43,970 nt of DNA from Eubacterium sp. (GCA_022511265.1 JAFLRX010000020.1:1-43970), one strand, 5' to 3'; shown: positions 24,021 through 33,261, counted from the first letter of the stretch. The notes: a model not told the origin generated them from the sequence alone. Program-made: numbers and translations.

Positions 24021-25058
24021 ATGAAGAACAGCTTTTCCGACAGCTATAAGGATGCGGGAGTTGACGTAACCGCGGGATATGAAAGCGTCCGCCTGATGCA
24101 GGAGGATGTAAAGCGCACCCAAATCGACGGTGCTATCTCGGGTATCGGCGGCTTCGGCGGTCTGTTCCAGCCGAACCTTGCGGGTATGAAAGAGCCGGTG
24201 CTGGTTTCGGGTACGGACGGCGTAGGTACAAAGATAAAGCTTGCTTTCCTGCTGGACAAGCATGATACCATAGGTATCGACGCGGTGGCAATGTGTGTAA
24301 ACGACATAATCTGCTGCGGAGCAAAGCCGCTTTTCTTCCTTGATTATATCGCATGCGGCAAGAACATACCCGAAAAGATAGCAGCTATAGTTAAGGGCGT
24401 GGCAGAAGGCTGTGTACAGGCAGGTTGCGCGCTTATCGGCGGCGAGACCGCAGAGCATCCGGGACTGATGCCTGAGGATGAATACGACCTTGCAGGCTAT
24501 TGCACCGGTATCGTTGACAAGGAAAAGATAATCGACGGCAAGACCATGAAGCCGGGCGATATCGTTATCGGACTGGCGTCTACAGGCGTACACTCTAACG
24601 GATTTTCGCTGGTGAGAAAGATATTTGACATCAACTCAAAGCAGACACTGATGTATCAGCTGGAGAACGGCAGAACACTCGGCGAGACGCTGCTTGAACC
24701 CACCAAGATATACGTTAAGCCGGTGCTGAAGCTGCTGGAGCAGGTTGAGGTAAAGGGTATCTCCCATGTTACCGGCGGAGGTTTCTATGAGAACATCCCG
24801 CGCTCTATCCCCGATGGGCTGACCGCGAAGATAACCAAGGGCAGCTATGAGGTGCCCGAAATCTTCAAGCTGATGCAAAAGGCAGGAGACATCACCGAGC
24901 ATGATATGTACAATACCTTTAATATGGGTATCGGTATGACGGTGATAGTTGACAAGGATAATGCTAATAAGGCGGTAGAGCTGCTGCGCGGAGAGGGCGT
25001 TGACGCATACTGCATAGGTGAGATAATAGCAGGCGACGAAGGAATAGTGATAGTATAA
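24021..25058 (+). CDS. purM: AIR synthetase (phosphoribosylformylglycinamidine cyclo-ligase)
   Basis: A 345-residue ATP-dependent enzyme that closes the imidazole ring. Motifs: [14 protein letters not shown] (about 55-68), [17 protein letters not shown] (nucleotide/metal site) and [13 protein letters not shown] (about 250). Length is standard. A 70-bp gap after purF contains an imperfect GC-rich inverted repeat (around GCCGCGCGG) but no clear terminator. The gene shares one base with purN (TAATG), implying translational coupling. Confidence 0.98.
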   Translation: MKNSFSDSYKDAGVDVTAGYESVRLMQEDVKRTQIDGAISGIGGFGGLFQPNLAGMKEPVLVSGTDGVGTKIKLAFLLDKHDTIGIDAVAMCVNDIICCGAKPLFFLDYIACGKNIPEKIAAIVKGVAEGCVQAGCALIGGETAEHPGLMPEDEYDLAGYCTGIVDKEKIIDGKTMKPGDIVIGLASTGVHSNGFSLVRKIFDINSKQTLMYQLENGRTLGETLLEPTKIYVKPVLKLLEQVEVKGISHVTGGGFYENIPRSIPDGLTAKITKGSYEVPEIFKLMQKAGDITEHDMYNTFNMGIGMTVIVDKDNANKAVELLRGEGVDAYCIGEIIAGDEGIVIV

Positions 25059-25684
25059 TGAAAAATATCGCAGTTTTGGTTTCCGGCGGCGGAACAAATC
25101 TACAGGCGCTTATCGACGCAGAGCATGACGGGAAAATACCTAACGGTAAAATATCGCTGGTCATTGCGTCAAAGGACGGCGTATACGCGCTGGAGCGCGC
25201 AAAGACAAACAACATCCCGTCAATGGTCATACCCCGCAAAGAGTACGCCGATGTTGCATCCTACACAAGGGCGGTCACCGACGCGCTTATCGAGGCGAAA
25301 GCCGATATAGTGGTGTATGCGGGTTTTATGACAATACTTGACAGTCATATAACCGAGGCATTTCCTTATAAGATGGTAAACGTACACCCCGCGCTTATCC
25401 CGTCGTTTTGCGGTAAGGGATATTACGGACTGCATGTGCATGAAGAGGCGCTGAAGCGTGGCGTAAAGCTGAGCGGCGCGACCGTGCACTTTGTCACTGA
25501 GGAATGCGACGGCGGTCCGATAATACTGCAAAAGGCGGTAGAAGTCAAGAACGGAGATACACCCGAAACGCTGCAAAAGCGCATTATGGAACAGGCGGAG
25601 TGGAAGATACTGCCTGAGGCGGTAAGGCTGCTGTGCGAGGATAAAGTGACTGTTAAGGACGGTATCGCTGTAGTAGAGGAATAA
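25058..25684 (+). CDS. purN: Phosphoribosylglycinamide formyltransferase
   Basis: A 208-residue folate-dependent GAR transformylase. The substrate and folate signatures are VSGGGTNLQAL (residues 8-18), NVHPALIPSF with the catalytic Asn/His near residues 108-110, and HFVTEECDGGPII with the catalytic Asp near 146. It overlaps the purM stop by one base. Confidence 0.97.
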   Translation: MKNIAVLVSGGGTNLQALIDAEHDGKIPNGKISLVIASKDGVYALERAKTNNIPSMVIPRKEYADVASYTRAVTDALIEAKADIVVYAGFMTILDSHITEAFPYKMVNVHPALIPSFCGKGYYGLHVHEEALKRGVKLSGATVHFVTEECDGGPIILQKAVEVKNGDTPETLQKRIMEQAEWKILPEAVRLLCEDKVTVKDGIAVVEE

Positions 25685-25687
25685 ACT

Positions 25688-26209
25688 ATGGAAGAGCTTA
25701 CTGTTCAAGTAATAACAAAGAATTTCCACAAGCATAATCGCATTGTCGAATATGCAATATCAATAATAATTTCTCTGGCATTGGGTATCTGCGTTATGAT
25801 TTCTTTAGGGAATGAATGGGCGATATTTATTGGTATTTTACTCTTTGCCGCAATTGCTTATATGGTGTACGGATTTTTTTCTTTGATTTTTTCACTTAGA
25901 AATATAAAAAAAGGAAAAGTTAAGCTGTTCGTCAGTCAGATAGCAGATAAAAACGAAAATCAACCATACAAGCGGCTGAATGACAAAAAATTTATTACTT
26001 TTATTATATCTGGCAAAAAGCATAATGCTTTTGTCGGGTACGGAACTTTCAGCAGCTTGTCAGCAAACGAAAAATGCTATGTGGTTATTTCAAGCGGACG
26101 TACGTTTGCGTTTCCGTATAAATTGTACACCATATCCCCTGACAATCCTCTGTACGAGCAGCTGAGCGAAGAGGAAAAAGAAGATGAACGAAGAAAAATT
26201 CACGGGTAA
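25688..26209 (+). CDS. Membrane protein of unknown function in the purine operon
   Basis: A 173-residue protein, not recognised. Two adjacent hydrophobic helices (about residues 22-43 and 44-70) are followed by a Lys-rich turn (RNIKKGKVK) and a beta-rich cytoplasmic domain of about 85 residues, ending with an acidic/basic tail (SEEEKEDERRKIHG). This helix-pair-plus-beta-domain plan resembles the membrane proteins at 29498-31915, though direct sequence similarity is weak. It starts 3 bp after purN and overlaps the next gene by 26 bp. AT content is higher than in the flanking pur genes. Confidence 0.82.
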   Translation: MEELTVQVITKNFHKHNRIVEYAISIIISLALGICVMISLGNEWAIFIGILLFAAIAYMVYGFFSLIFSLRNIKKGKVKLFVSQIADKNENQPYKRLNDKKFITFIISGKKHNAFVGYGTFSSLSANEKCYVVISSGRTFAFPYKLYTISPDNPLYEQLSEEEKEDERRKIHG

Positions 26210-26921
26210 GGCGGATAACTACGCAAAATACCGCCCCTCCTACCCTGACGTGCTTATTGACTGGCTGTATGATAAAACACAGGCTAAGACAGTAGTTGAT
26301 ATAGGCGCGGGTACGGGGATATTTACCCAATGCCTTTTAACTAAGCCATGGAGCGTTACGGCAGTCGAGCCGAATTCTGAAATGCTGGGCAAGCTGAAAG
26401 AAGCCCTGCCGGAGATAACGACCGTGCAGTCGTCTGCCGAAAATACTGGGTTGAGCGATAATTCCGCCGACCTGATAACAACGGCGCAGGCGTTTCATTG
26501 GTTTGACGAGTGGATTTTCAAAACAGAATGCCAGCGCATACTTACACCGGGAGGAAAGCTGGCTGTCATCTTTAACGAAAGGACCGCAAACGGCATTTCC
26601 AAGCGGCGCGACGATATCTGTATGAAATACTGCAAAGCATATCATGCGGGTCGTACAGGAAAACGCGGCAACAAAGAAGGCGACCTGTTTCTCAGAAATG
26701 AATACTTTTCCGAGGTAGAGGTATTTCGTGCAGAGAACAATGTTAAGGTTGATTTAGAACGCTTTATCGGTGATACCCTTTCCCGCTCGTATGCTTTAAG
26801 CAAGAGTGACGAGGGATACAGGCAGTTTGTCGATGAGCTGAAAAAAGCGTTTTATGAATTTGAAGAAAACGGCACTGTAACGGTGTCGTATAATACATCG
26901 TGCTATTTAGGCACGTTTTAA
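26184..26921 (+). CDS. Class I SAM-dependent methyltransferase
   Basis: A 245-residue protein with a Rossmann-type methyltransferase core. Motif I is VVDIGAGTGIFT (about residues 37-48), the acidic end of strand two is VTAVEPNSEM, and the motif IV region reads SADLITTAQAFHWFD, whose AFHWF is typical of the UbiE/Methyltransf_11 group near trans-aconitate methyltransferases. The substrate is unknown. The gene overlaps the preceding ORF by 26 bp and precedes the PurO gene, so it is transcribed with the purine genes; why is not evident. Confidence 0.9.
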   Translation: MNEEKFTGKADNYAKYRPSYPDVLIDWLYDKTQAKTVVDIGAGTGIFTQCLLTKPWSVTAVEPNSEMLGKLKEALPEITTVQSSAENTGLSDNSADLITTAQAFHWFDEWIFKTECQRILTPGGKLAVIFNERTANGISKRRDDICMKYCKAYHAGRTGKRGNKEGDLFLRNEYFSEVEVFRAENNVKVDLERFIGDTLSRSYALSKSDEGYRQFVDELKKAFYEFEENGTVTVSYNTSCYLGTF

Positions 26922-26939
26922 TCTAAAAAGGAGAAAAAT

Positions 26940-27656
26940 ATGGAGATCAAGACTATTAAGGACGAGCTTAATTCCCTTGCCTATCACGGCAGAGGTATCC
27001 TCATCGGGAAAAGCCCCGACGCGAAAAAGGCGGTAATAGCCTACTTCATCATGGGAAGAAGCGAGAACAGCCGCAACCGTGTATTTATCGAGGACGGCGA
27101 GGGCATACGCACTCAGGCATTTGATGAATCGAAGATGGTTGATCCGCATCTTATCATTTACGCACCCGTCAGAGTACTTGGCAACAAGACAATCGTTACC
27201 AACGGCGACCAGACAGACACCATCTACGACCTTATGGACAAGCAGATGACCTTTGAGCAGGCACTGAGAACCCGTGAGTTTGAGGACGACGCTCCTAATT
27301 ACACTCCGAGAATATCGGGTATAATCCACCTTGACGGCGGAGAGATGAACTATGCTATGTCTATACTCAAGAGTGCTGACGGCGACGGCTCGTCCTGCCA
27401 GAGATATACTTACGCATACAACAATCCCATTGCCGGAAAGGGCAAGTTTATCCATACATATAAGTGTGACGGCAACCCCCTGCCGAGCTTCGAGGGCGAG
27501 CCTAAAACGCTGGAGATACCCGATATGGATATAGACAGCTTTACCAAGCTGGTATGGGATAACCTCAACGAGGACAACAAGGTCTCGCTGTTCACCCGCT
27601 ATATAGATTTAGCAACAGGCGAATATGAGAGCAGAATAGTCAACAAGAATAAGTAA
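26940..27656 (+). CDS. purO: IMP cyclohydrolase, PurO (archaeal) type
   Basis: A 238-residue protein of the IMP_cyclohyd family, first known from archaea, that closes FAICAR to IMP. Visible signatures are LAYHGRGILIGKSPD (residues 13-27), the Arg-rich MGRSENSRNRVF and a conserved YTYAYNNPI region. It is followed 28 bp later by a stand-alone AICAR transformylase, so the two replace the bifunctional PurH of most bacteria. The ribosome binding site AAAGGAG supports the start. Confidence 0.9.
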   Translation: MEIKTIKDELNSLAYHGRGILIGKSPDAKKAVIAYFIMGRSENSRNRVFIEDGEGIRTQAFDESKMVDPHLIIYAPVRVLGNKTIVTNGDQTDTIYDLMDKQMTFEQALRTREFEDDAPNYTPRISGIIHLDGGEMNYAMSILKSADGDGSSCQRYTYAYNNPIAGKGKFIHTYKCDGNPLPSFEGEPKTLEIPDMDIDSFTKLVWDNLNEDNKVSLFTRYIDLATGEYESRIVNKNK

Positions 27657-27684
27657 GCACGGACGTTCCGAGAAAGGAAAAATT

Positions 27685-28863
27685 ATGAACGAACTTCAGT
27701 TAAAGTACGGCTGCAACCCCAATCAAAAGCCGTCGAGGATTTTTATGTCAAACGGTACTGAGCTGCCTATAGAGGTTCTTAACGGCAAGCCCGGCTACAT
27801 AAACTTTATGGACGCCTTTAACGGCTGGCAGCTGGTAAAAGAGCTTAAGGCGGCTACCGGTATGCCCGCGGCTACCTCATTCAAGCATGTATCGCCCGCA
27901 GGTGCGGCAATAGGCCTCCCGCTGAGCGACACTCTGAAAAAGATATACTGGGTGGACGACCTCGGCGAGTTGTCTCCCCTTGCCTGCGCATATGCAAGAG
28001 CAAGAGGTGCGGACAGAATGTCCTCTTACGGCGACTTTATCTCGCTGTCGGATGTCTGCGACGTACCCACCGCAAAGATGATACAGCGCGAAGTATCTGA
28101 CGGCGTTATCGCCCCCGGATATGAGCCGGAGGCGCTGGAGATACTAAAGTCAAAGAGAAAAGGCACATACAATATCATTCAGATAGATCCCGACTATGTA
28201 CCTGAGGATATCGAGCACAAGCAGGTATTCGGCATCACCTTTGAGCAGGGACGCAACTCGCTGGTAATAGACAACGAGATGCTGAGCAATGTTGTCACCG
28301 ACAACAAGAATATCCCCGAAGCAGCTAAGAACGATCTGCTTATCGCGCTCATCACGCTGAAATACACCCAGTCCAACTCGGTGGCTTATGCGTGCGGCGG
28401 TCAGGCAATAGGTATCGGTGCGGGTCAGCAGTCAAGAATACACTGCACCAGACTGGCAGGCACTAAGGCTGACAACTGGTATTTAAGACAGTGTCCGAAG
28501 GTAATGGAATTACAGTTCATAGACAGCATCAGACGCGCAGACAGAGATAACGCCATCGACCTTTACATCGGTGAGGATTATATGGACGTACTGGCAGAGG
28601 GCGCATGGCAGAATATCTTTAAGGTAAAGCCGGAAGTATTCACCCGCGAGGAAAAGCGCGCTTGGCTGGACACTATGAAGGGCGTTGCGCTTGGTTCTGA
28701 CGCGTTCTTCCCGTTCGGCGACAATATCGAAAGGGCGCATAAGAGCGGCGTTGAATATATCGCGCAGCCCGGCGGTTCTATCCGTGACGACAACGTAATA
28801 GAGACCTGCAACAAGTACGGCATAGCTATGGCGTTTACCGGGCTGAGACTGTTCCATCATTGA
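27685..28863 (+). CDS. purH: Stand-alone AICAR formyltransferase (PurH C-domain)
   Basis: A 392-residue protein matching only the transformylase part of PurH: ATSFKHVSPAGAA (the Lys-His catalytic pair), IGAGQQSRIHCTRLAG, SDAFFPFGDN, QPGGSIRDDNV and the C-terminal FTGLRLFHH. The N-terminal MGS-like cyclohydrolase domain (about 190 residues in bifunctional PurH) is absent, and the start at MNELQLKYGCNPNQKP is genuine, with AGAAAGGAAA before it. Its cyclohydrolase partner is the PurO-type protein upstream. Confidence 0.95.
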   Translation: MNELQLKYGCNPNQKPSRIFMSNGTELPIEVLNGKPGYINFMDAFNGWQLVKELKAATGMPAATSFKHVSPAGAAIGLPLSDTLKKIYWVDDLGELSPLACAYARARGADRMSSYGDFISLSDVCDVPTAKMIQREVSDGVIAPGYEPEALEILKSKRKGTYNIIQIDPDYVPEDIEHKQVFGITFEQGRNSLVIDNEMLSNVVTDNKNIPEAAKNDLLIALITLKYTQSNSVAYACGGQAIGIGAGQQSRIHCTRLAGTKADNWYLRQCPKVMELQFIDSIRRADRDNAIDLYIGEDYMDVLAEGAWQNIFKVKPEVFTREEKRAWLDTMKGVALGSDAFFPFGDNIERAHKSGVEYIAQPGGSIRDDNVIETCNKYGIAMAFTGLRLFHH

Positions 28864-28881
28864 TGTGGAAAGGAAATAATA

Positions 28882-29460
28882 ATGAAAAAAATTGTTATCG
28901 GCATGCTGACGGCAGTGCTGGCAGTTTCAATGGCGGCATGTTCGGATGCTACCCTGGGAGATTCTACTTCTATACCTGAGTCCGGTGCGGAAAGCAGCTT
29001 TGACCCCACCGAAAATCCTGATTATACCAAAATTGACAGCGACCATTTTATCATATATTACAATGACAACTGGGAGACTTTTGAACAGGTAGGCACCGAC
29101 TGCGCATTGCATTTTACGGGTGGGGATGAAAAAAACACAGGAGACGAAGCCGCTACCATAATCGGCGTACAGGTTATGGATTCCGGCGGGTTTCCTCTTT
29201 CATCTTATACCGACTCGATGAGAAAAGCGTATGACGGATTATATGAAGTTGTCGAAGAGAACGGCACGACCATAGCCGGCAATAACGCATACTATTTTAA
29301 GCTGACGGTCCCCGAGGATGAGAGCGGCGTAATTCTGATGCAGGAGTTTGTAGTTACGGAAAAATACGCTTATGTCTTCCACATCACTTATGCAGAGTCG
29401 TCATACAATAGTATTAAACCGGAAATTGATAAAATCCTCAACACATTTAAGATAAAATGA
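28882..29460 (+). CDS. Small lipoprotein with PsbP/DUF1795-like fold
   Basis: A 192-residue secreted lipoprotein: signal peptide with lipobox SMAAC (Cys20), a short Ser/Glu linker, then a domain of about 145 residues beginning YTKIDSDHFIIYYNDNWE and ending IDKILNTFKIK. The pattern (an exposed aromatic strand, then a helix ending in IxxxxNTFK) resembles PsbP/DcrB-like proteins seen in many Firmicutes lipoproteins. Ligand and role are unknown. It is embedded in the purine operon 18 bp after the AICAR transformylase gene, probably the first of four cell-envelope genes co-transcribed there. Confidence 0.85.
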   Translation: MKKIVIGMLTAVLAVSMAACSDATLGDSTSIPESGAESSFDPTENPDYTKIDSDHFIIYYNDNWETFEQVGTDCALHFTGGDEKNTGDEAATIIGVQVMDSGGFPLSSYTDSMRKAYDGLYEVVEENGTTIAGNNAYYFKLTVPEDESGVILMQEFVVTEKYAYVFHITYAESSYNSIKPEIDKILNTFKIK

Positions 29461-29497
29461 TCGTAAAAATATCTTGCTTAATCAAAAGGACTGATTT

Positions 29498-30721
29498 ATG
29501 AGCGACTACAGATACCAAAGGATAGCCCCGCAGGATCGGTATGATATGAAATTCAAAAACGAGGGAGGATATTTGCATCTTCTCCCCCGCTATTATATCC
29601 CGCTGTTTATTATCATTGCCACTGCAACGGCAATATTTAATGCTTTTATGCTCGGCTTGCTCGCTATATTGTTTTTGTCGGGACAATTGTATGCGCTTTT
29701 ACAGCTTGGAGTAATATTCGTGATAGCTGATTTTATCGCGTTTTTCCTGATGAATATTATTTTAGACGGGCATCCGTGGCGGTATCATATCGAAGATACA
29801 TATATGCGTATCTTCAACGGAAAAAAGTTTTATATTTTCCAGTATAAATCGGTCATTGAGATAAAAAGCAAGGAAATAAAAGGCTTCAAAAGACCGTATG
29901 GGTTAAAGATAATAACCAATTCTATGCCTGCGGGAAAGCAAAAATTTTATTACATCTTCCCTAAGGGTATGGTGAATAAGACGTTTGAAAATTCGCCGTT
30001 CGGGTTGATTTGGCAAAAGGCCGAGCAGGCAAAGCAGGCGGAAAAAGCAGCTGCTGAGCAAGCAGACAGTACTGCGGCGGCACAGCATCCCGTACAGCCG
30101 ACGCCTGTGTACATCAACCCTATCGTCGGCATATACGAAAAGCCGACGGAGCCGATCGCAAGACCGAGATATGATATCCGCACGTCGGACAGATACGATT
30201 CGTTTGATATAAAAGAAGCGGGAATGGTCTATCTCAATCAGGCGTACTATAAGATATTGCAGGTAATGGCCACCGCTGTCGCGGCGGTATTTGACACGTT
30301 AGCGGTAGCCAATATCATCATGCAGCTGGAGGATATCCGGGTGATATGTGGCAGTGTCATTCTTGCGCTGGCGGTATCGTTTTGCGCGGGGGCAATTATC
30401 AACCGTCTCAGGACGGGTCAGTGTTGGAAATATTACGTTGAGCATGACCGTATGCGTATGCATCACAAAAACGACAGATATGACTTTTATTATAGAAATG
30501 TAATGTCTGTTACTCATGAGGAGATAAAAATCAAAAACAAGCCGTACGGAGTAAAATGTATTGTTGAGACGGCAAGCTCGTACGGAGTTGAAAAGCTGTT
30601 GTTCACGGTGGTTTATCCGTACAGAGCCAAAAAGAAGAACTACACCAGCACCCCGTTTTACCTACTGGAAAAGAATACAATAAGCTATAACGAGAGGGAA
30701 AGAAATGGAAGTTTATCGTGA
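29498..30721 (+). CDS. Membrane protein with two copies of a helix-pair/beta-domain module
   Basis: A 407-residue protein, unrecognised. It holds two tandem copies of one module: an entry motif (DRYDMKFKNEGG at about 13-24; DRYDSFDIKEAG at about 230-241), two or so membrane helices, then a beta-rich cytoplasmic region ending in SPFGLI or TPFYLL. An Ala/Gln/Pro-rich linker (about 172-205, QAEKAAAEQ) joins them. The same module occurs singly in each of the next two genes. The cytoplasmic part resembles bacterial PH-like domains in size and strand pattern, which is only a guess. It overlaps the next gene by 17 bp. Confidence 0.85.
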   Translation: MSDYRYQRIAPQDRYDMKFKNEGGYLHLLPRYYIPLFIIIATATAIFNAFMLGLLAILFLSGQLYALLQLGVIFVIADFIAFFLMNIILDGHPWRYHIEDTYMRIFNGKKFYIFQYKSVIEIKSKEIKGFKRPYGLKIITNSMPAGKQKFYYIFPKGMVNKTFENSPFGLIWQKAEQAKQAEKAAAEQADSTAAAQHPVQPTPVYINPIVGIYEKPTEPIARPRYDIRTSDRYDSFDIKEAGMVYLNQAYYKILQVMATAVAAVFDTLAVANIIMQLEDIRVICGSVILALAVSFCAGAIINRLRTGQCWKYYVEHDRMRMHHKNDRYDFYYRNVMSVTHEEIKIKNKPYGVKCIVETASSYGVEKLLFTVVYPYRAKKKNYTSTPFYLLEKNTISYNERERNGSLS

Positions 30722-31286
30722 CGCGCTAGATAACAGATTTGAATTCAGACAAAGCGGCAGTTTCTCTATGCGCTCAAGCTTTGCGCGTGGGTATTGCGTT
30801 ATAATCATCTGTGCGGCGATATTTCTTTCATTTGCATTCCCGTTCTTTCTGATATGGATGACCGGCATTGGCTTTAAGGATGAGCATGTATGGTCTTTTT
30901 TCGGGTACTATATGCTGACCAGCGGTGTCAGCGTAGTCATTATCTGGGCAATCGCGCTGATACTGATAAATATTATCCGTAAGGGCTACAAGTGCAGCTA
31001 TTCCGCCGATGAAAAAAGCCTGAAATTGTTTTCTAAATGGCGGTCGGCAGAGTATAAATACGAAGATGTCAGATACGTCACATATTTGCCTATGCGCAGC
31101 TTTGGCAAAATGATAGGATACGAAGTAACCATACAAACAAGAAACGGTACCGATGAATATATTTATCTATCACCGTTTAAGGGTGAGACGATAAAGCAGG
31201 AGAACACGCCGTTTTATATACTCCAACACCCGCCGGCACCATATGAGCCCGGTAAGGAATATGATGATATAGGCATAGTATTTTAA
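30705..31286 (+). CDS. Single-module membrane protein, DIGIVF tail (first)
   Basis: A 193-residue protein. Entry motif NRFEFRQSGSFSMRSSFARGY (about residues 11-31), two hydrophobic segments (about 30-55 and 65-92), a charged turn (RKGYKCSYSADEKS), a beta-rich domain, the motif TPFYIL and an acidic C-terminal tail ending DDIGIVF. The tail ending DIGIVF is shared exactly with the next protein, so it is likely functional, perhaps a partner or targeting signal. The ribosome binding site GAGAGGG lies inside the preceding gene. Confidence 0.83.
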   Translation: MEVYRDALDNRFEFRQSGSFSMRSSFARGYCVIIICAAIFLSFAFPFFLIWMTGIGFKDEHVWSFFGYYMLTSGVSVVIIWAIALILINIIRKGYKCSYSADEKSLKLFSKWRSAEYKYEDVRYVTYLPMRSFGKMIGYEVTIQTRNGTDEYIYLSPFKGETIKQENTPFYILQHPPAPYEPGKEYDDIGIVF

Positions 31287-31300
31287 TAAAAGGGGAAATT

Positions 31301-31915
31301 ATGAGTTATAACTATGACCGTTTTGATCCGCTTGACGGCAGATTTGAATTTAAGCAAAGCGGCAATATGCTGCTCCGCTCTGAATTAGCGCGTGCGGCGG
31401 TAATAATATTATTCTCGTTATCTGCTATTGTCACGATAGTATCCGTACCTTTTTGGGTATGGTCGTTAAGCGTAGATGACATTGATAAAGCCCATACAGT
31501 CGGCGGTACTGTGTATCAACAGCTTATAACCAATTCCGCACCGTTTATGGTGCTTGTGCTTACCGTAATAGGCGCATTGATAATATGGACTGTCACACTA
31601 ATTACCATTATGCGCTGGCTAAGGGGCGGGCTTCACCATTACGAGGCGGATGACGAGGCACTGACGATAGAATTCAAAAATTACGCCGACGTGATAAGAT
31701 ACGACGACGTGCTGACGGTTGATTTTAAGGATCTCCACAGCTTTGGTGCGAGAAGATCGCTGCGTGTCACCGTCACAACGATACAGGGGGAGACATATAA
31801 ATACTGCTATGTCCCGCCGTATAAGGGTATATTGAACAAGCCTGAGGATTCTCCGTTTTACGTGCTGACGCGCAAGCGGTATAAAAAAGAGGAAGATATC
31901 GGGATAGTATTTTAA
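31301..31915 (+). CDS. Single-module membrane protein, DIGIVF tail (second)
   Basis: A 204-residue paralogue of the previous gene product: entry motif GRFEFKQSGNMLLRSELARA, two membrane segments (about 32-55 and 82-108), a beta-rich domain with SFGARRSLRVTV (compare SFGKMIGYEVTI in the neighbour), SPFYVL and the final EEDIGIVF. It follows by 14 bp with the ribosome binding site AAAGGGGAAA. Together with the two modules of the upstream protein this gives four copies of one module in a row. Function is unknown. Confidence 0.83.
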   Translation: MSYNYDRFDPLDGRFEFKQSGNMLLRSELARAAVIILFSLSAIVTIVSVPFWVWSLSVDDIDKAHTVGGTVYQQLITNSAPFMVLVLTVIGALIIWTVTLITIMRWLRGGLHHYEADDEALTIEFKNYADVIRYDDVLTVDFKDLHSFGARRSLRVTVTTIQGETYKYCYVPPYKGILNKPEDSPFYVLTRKRYKKEEDIGIVF

Positions 31916-31958
31916 CCGGCATTGCTCCGGCTCAACATACAGGAAAGGAAAAAGTAAT

Positions 31959-33242
31959 ATGAACATATTGGTTGTAGGAGGCGGCGGAAGAGAGCACGCC
32001 ATTATAGTTGCCCTGTCAAAGTCTCCGAAGATAGGAAAAATATACGCCGCGCCCGGCAACGGAGGCATATCAAAATACGCTGAGTGCTTTGACGTCAAGG
32101 CGACTGACATTGACGGTATAGTCGCGCTTGCAAAGCAGATTCAGCCTGATTATGTGTTTGTCGCGCCGGATGACCCGCTGGTAATGGGTATGGTTGATCG
32201 ACTTAACGAAGAGGGCTTTAAGACCTTCGGACCTAAGGCAAACGCGGCGATATTAGAGGGCAGCAAGGCATTTTCCAAAGAGCTGATGAAAAAGTACGAT
32301 ATCCCGACCGCCGCATATGAGACCTTTACCGATGCGGACAGCGCGATAGAGTATGTCAAAAGTCAAGACAGCTACCCTACCGTTATCAAGTGTGACGGAC
32401 TTGCGCTGGGCAAGGGCGTTATAATCGCGGAGGATTTTGACACCGCAAAGGACGCGATAAACTCCATGATGATAGACGGCAAGTTCGGTAAATCCGGCAG
32501 CACGGTGGTAATCGAGGAATTTTTGACCGGGCCGGAGGTATCTGTGCTTGCGTTTACCGACGGCAAGACGGTAAAGCCGATGGTATCATCTATGGACCAT
32601 AAGAGAGCGTATGACGGCGACAAAGGACTTAACACCGGCGGAATGGGCACGGTAGCGCCTAACCCCCACTACACCGCCGAGCTGCAAAAGGAATGTTATG
32701 ACAGGATATTCCTGCCTACGATAAAGGCTATGCAAGCAGAAGGCAGACCTTTTTCCGGCTGTCTGTATTTCGGCCTGATGCTTACGCCGAAGGGTCCTAA
32801 GGTAATCGAGTACAACTGCCGTTTCGGCGACCCGGAGACACAGGTGGTGCTGCCGCTGCTGAAAACCGACCTTTGCGATATAATTGAGGCTATATATTCC
32901 GAACAGCTGGACAAGCTGGATATCGAGTTCAGTGACGGGGCGTGCGCCTGCGTCGTAATGGCAAGCGGCGGTTATCCCGAAAAGTACGAGTCCGGCAAGG
33001 AAATAAGCGGACTTGACGAAAAGGGTCAGCTGCCCGACGCAGTTGTGTATCACGCGGGTACAAAGCTGACCGACGGAAAGTTCTGCACCGCGGGCGGACG
33101 CGTTTTGGGCGTCACCGCGACCGGCGACGACCTTCCCCGGGCATTGGAGCAGGCGTATAAGGCTGTGGAGCAGATATCCTTTGATAAGGCACATTACCGT
33201 AAAGATATAGGGAAACGGGCGCTTGAGGCATTGAAAAATTAA
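31959..33242 (+). CDS. purD: Phosphoribosylamine-glycine ligase
   Basis: A 427-residue ATP-grasp enzyme making GAR from phosphoribosylamine and glycine. Motifs: VVGGGGREHAI (residues 4-14), FGPKANAAILEGSKAFSKELM (about 90-110), PTVIKCDGLALGKGV and, near 290, EYNCRFGDPETQVVLP, the family signature. It is the last gene of the long purine operon, placed after the membrane-protein trio instead of next to purN-purH as usual. Genes for purL, purB, purS, purQ and purK are not in the window. Confidence 0.97.
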   Translation: MNILVVGGGGREHAIIVALSKSPKIGKIYAAPGNGGISKYAECFDVKATDIDGIVALAKQIQPDYVFVAPDDPLVMGMVDRLNEEGFKTFGPKANAAILEGSKAFSKELMKKYDIPTAAYETFTDADSAIEYVKSQDSYPTVIKCDGLALGKGVIIAEDFDTAKDAINSMMIDGKFGKSGSTVVIEEFLTGPEVSVLAFTDGKTVKPMVSSMDHKRAYDGDKGLNTGGMGTVAPNPHYTAELQKECYDRIFLPTIKAMQAEGRPFSGCLYFGLMLTPKGPKVIEYNCRFGDPETQVVLPLLKTDLCDIIEAIYSEQLDKLDIEFSDGACACVVMASGGYPEKYESGKEISGLDEKGQLPDAVVYHAGTKLTDGKFCTAGGRVLGVTATGDDLPRALEQAYKAVEQISFDKAHYRKDIGKRALEALKN

Positions 33243-33261
33243 AAAAACTTTCTAAAAACGC

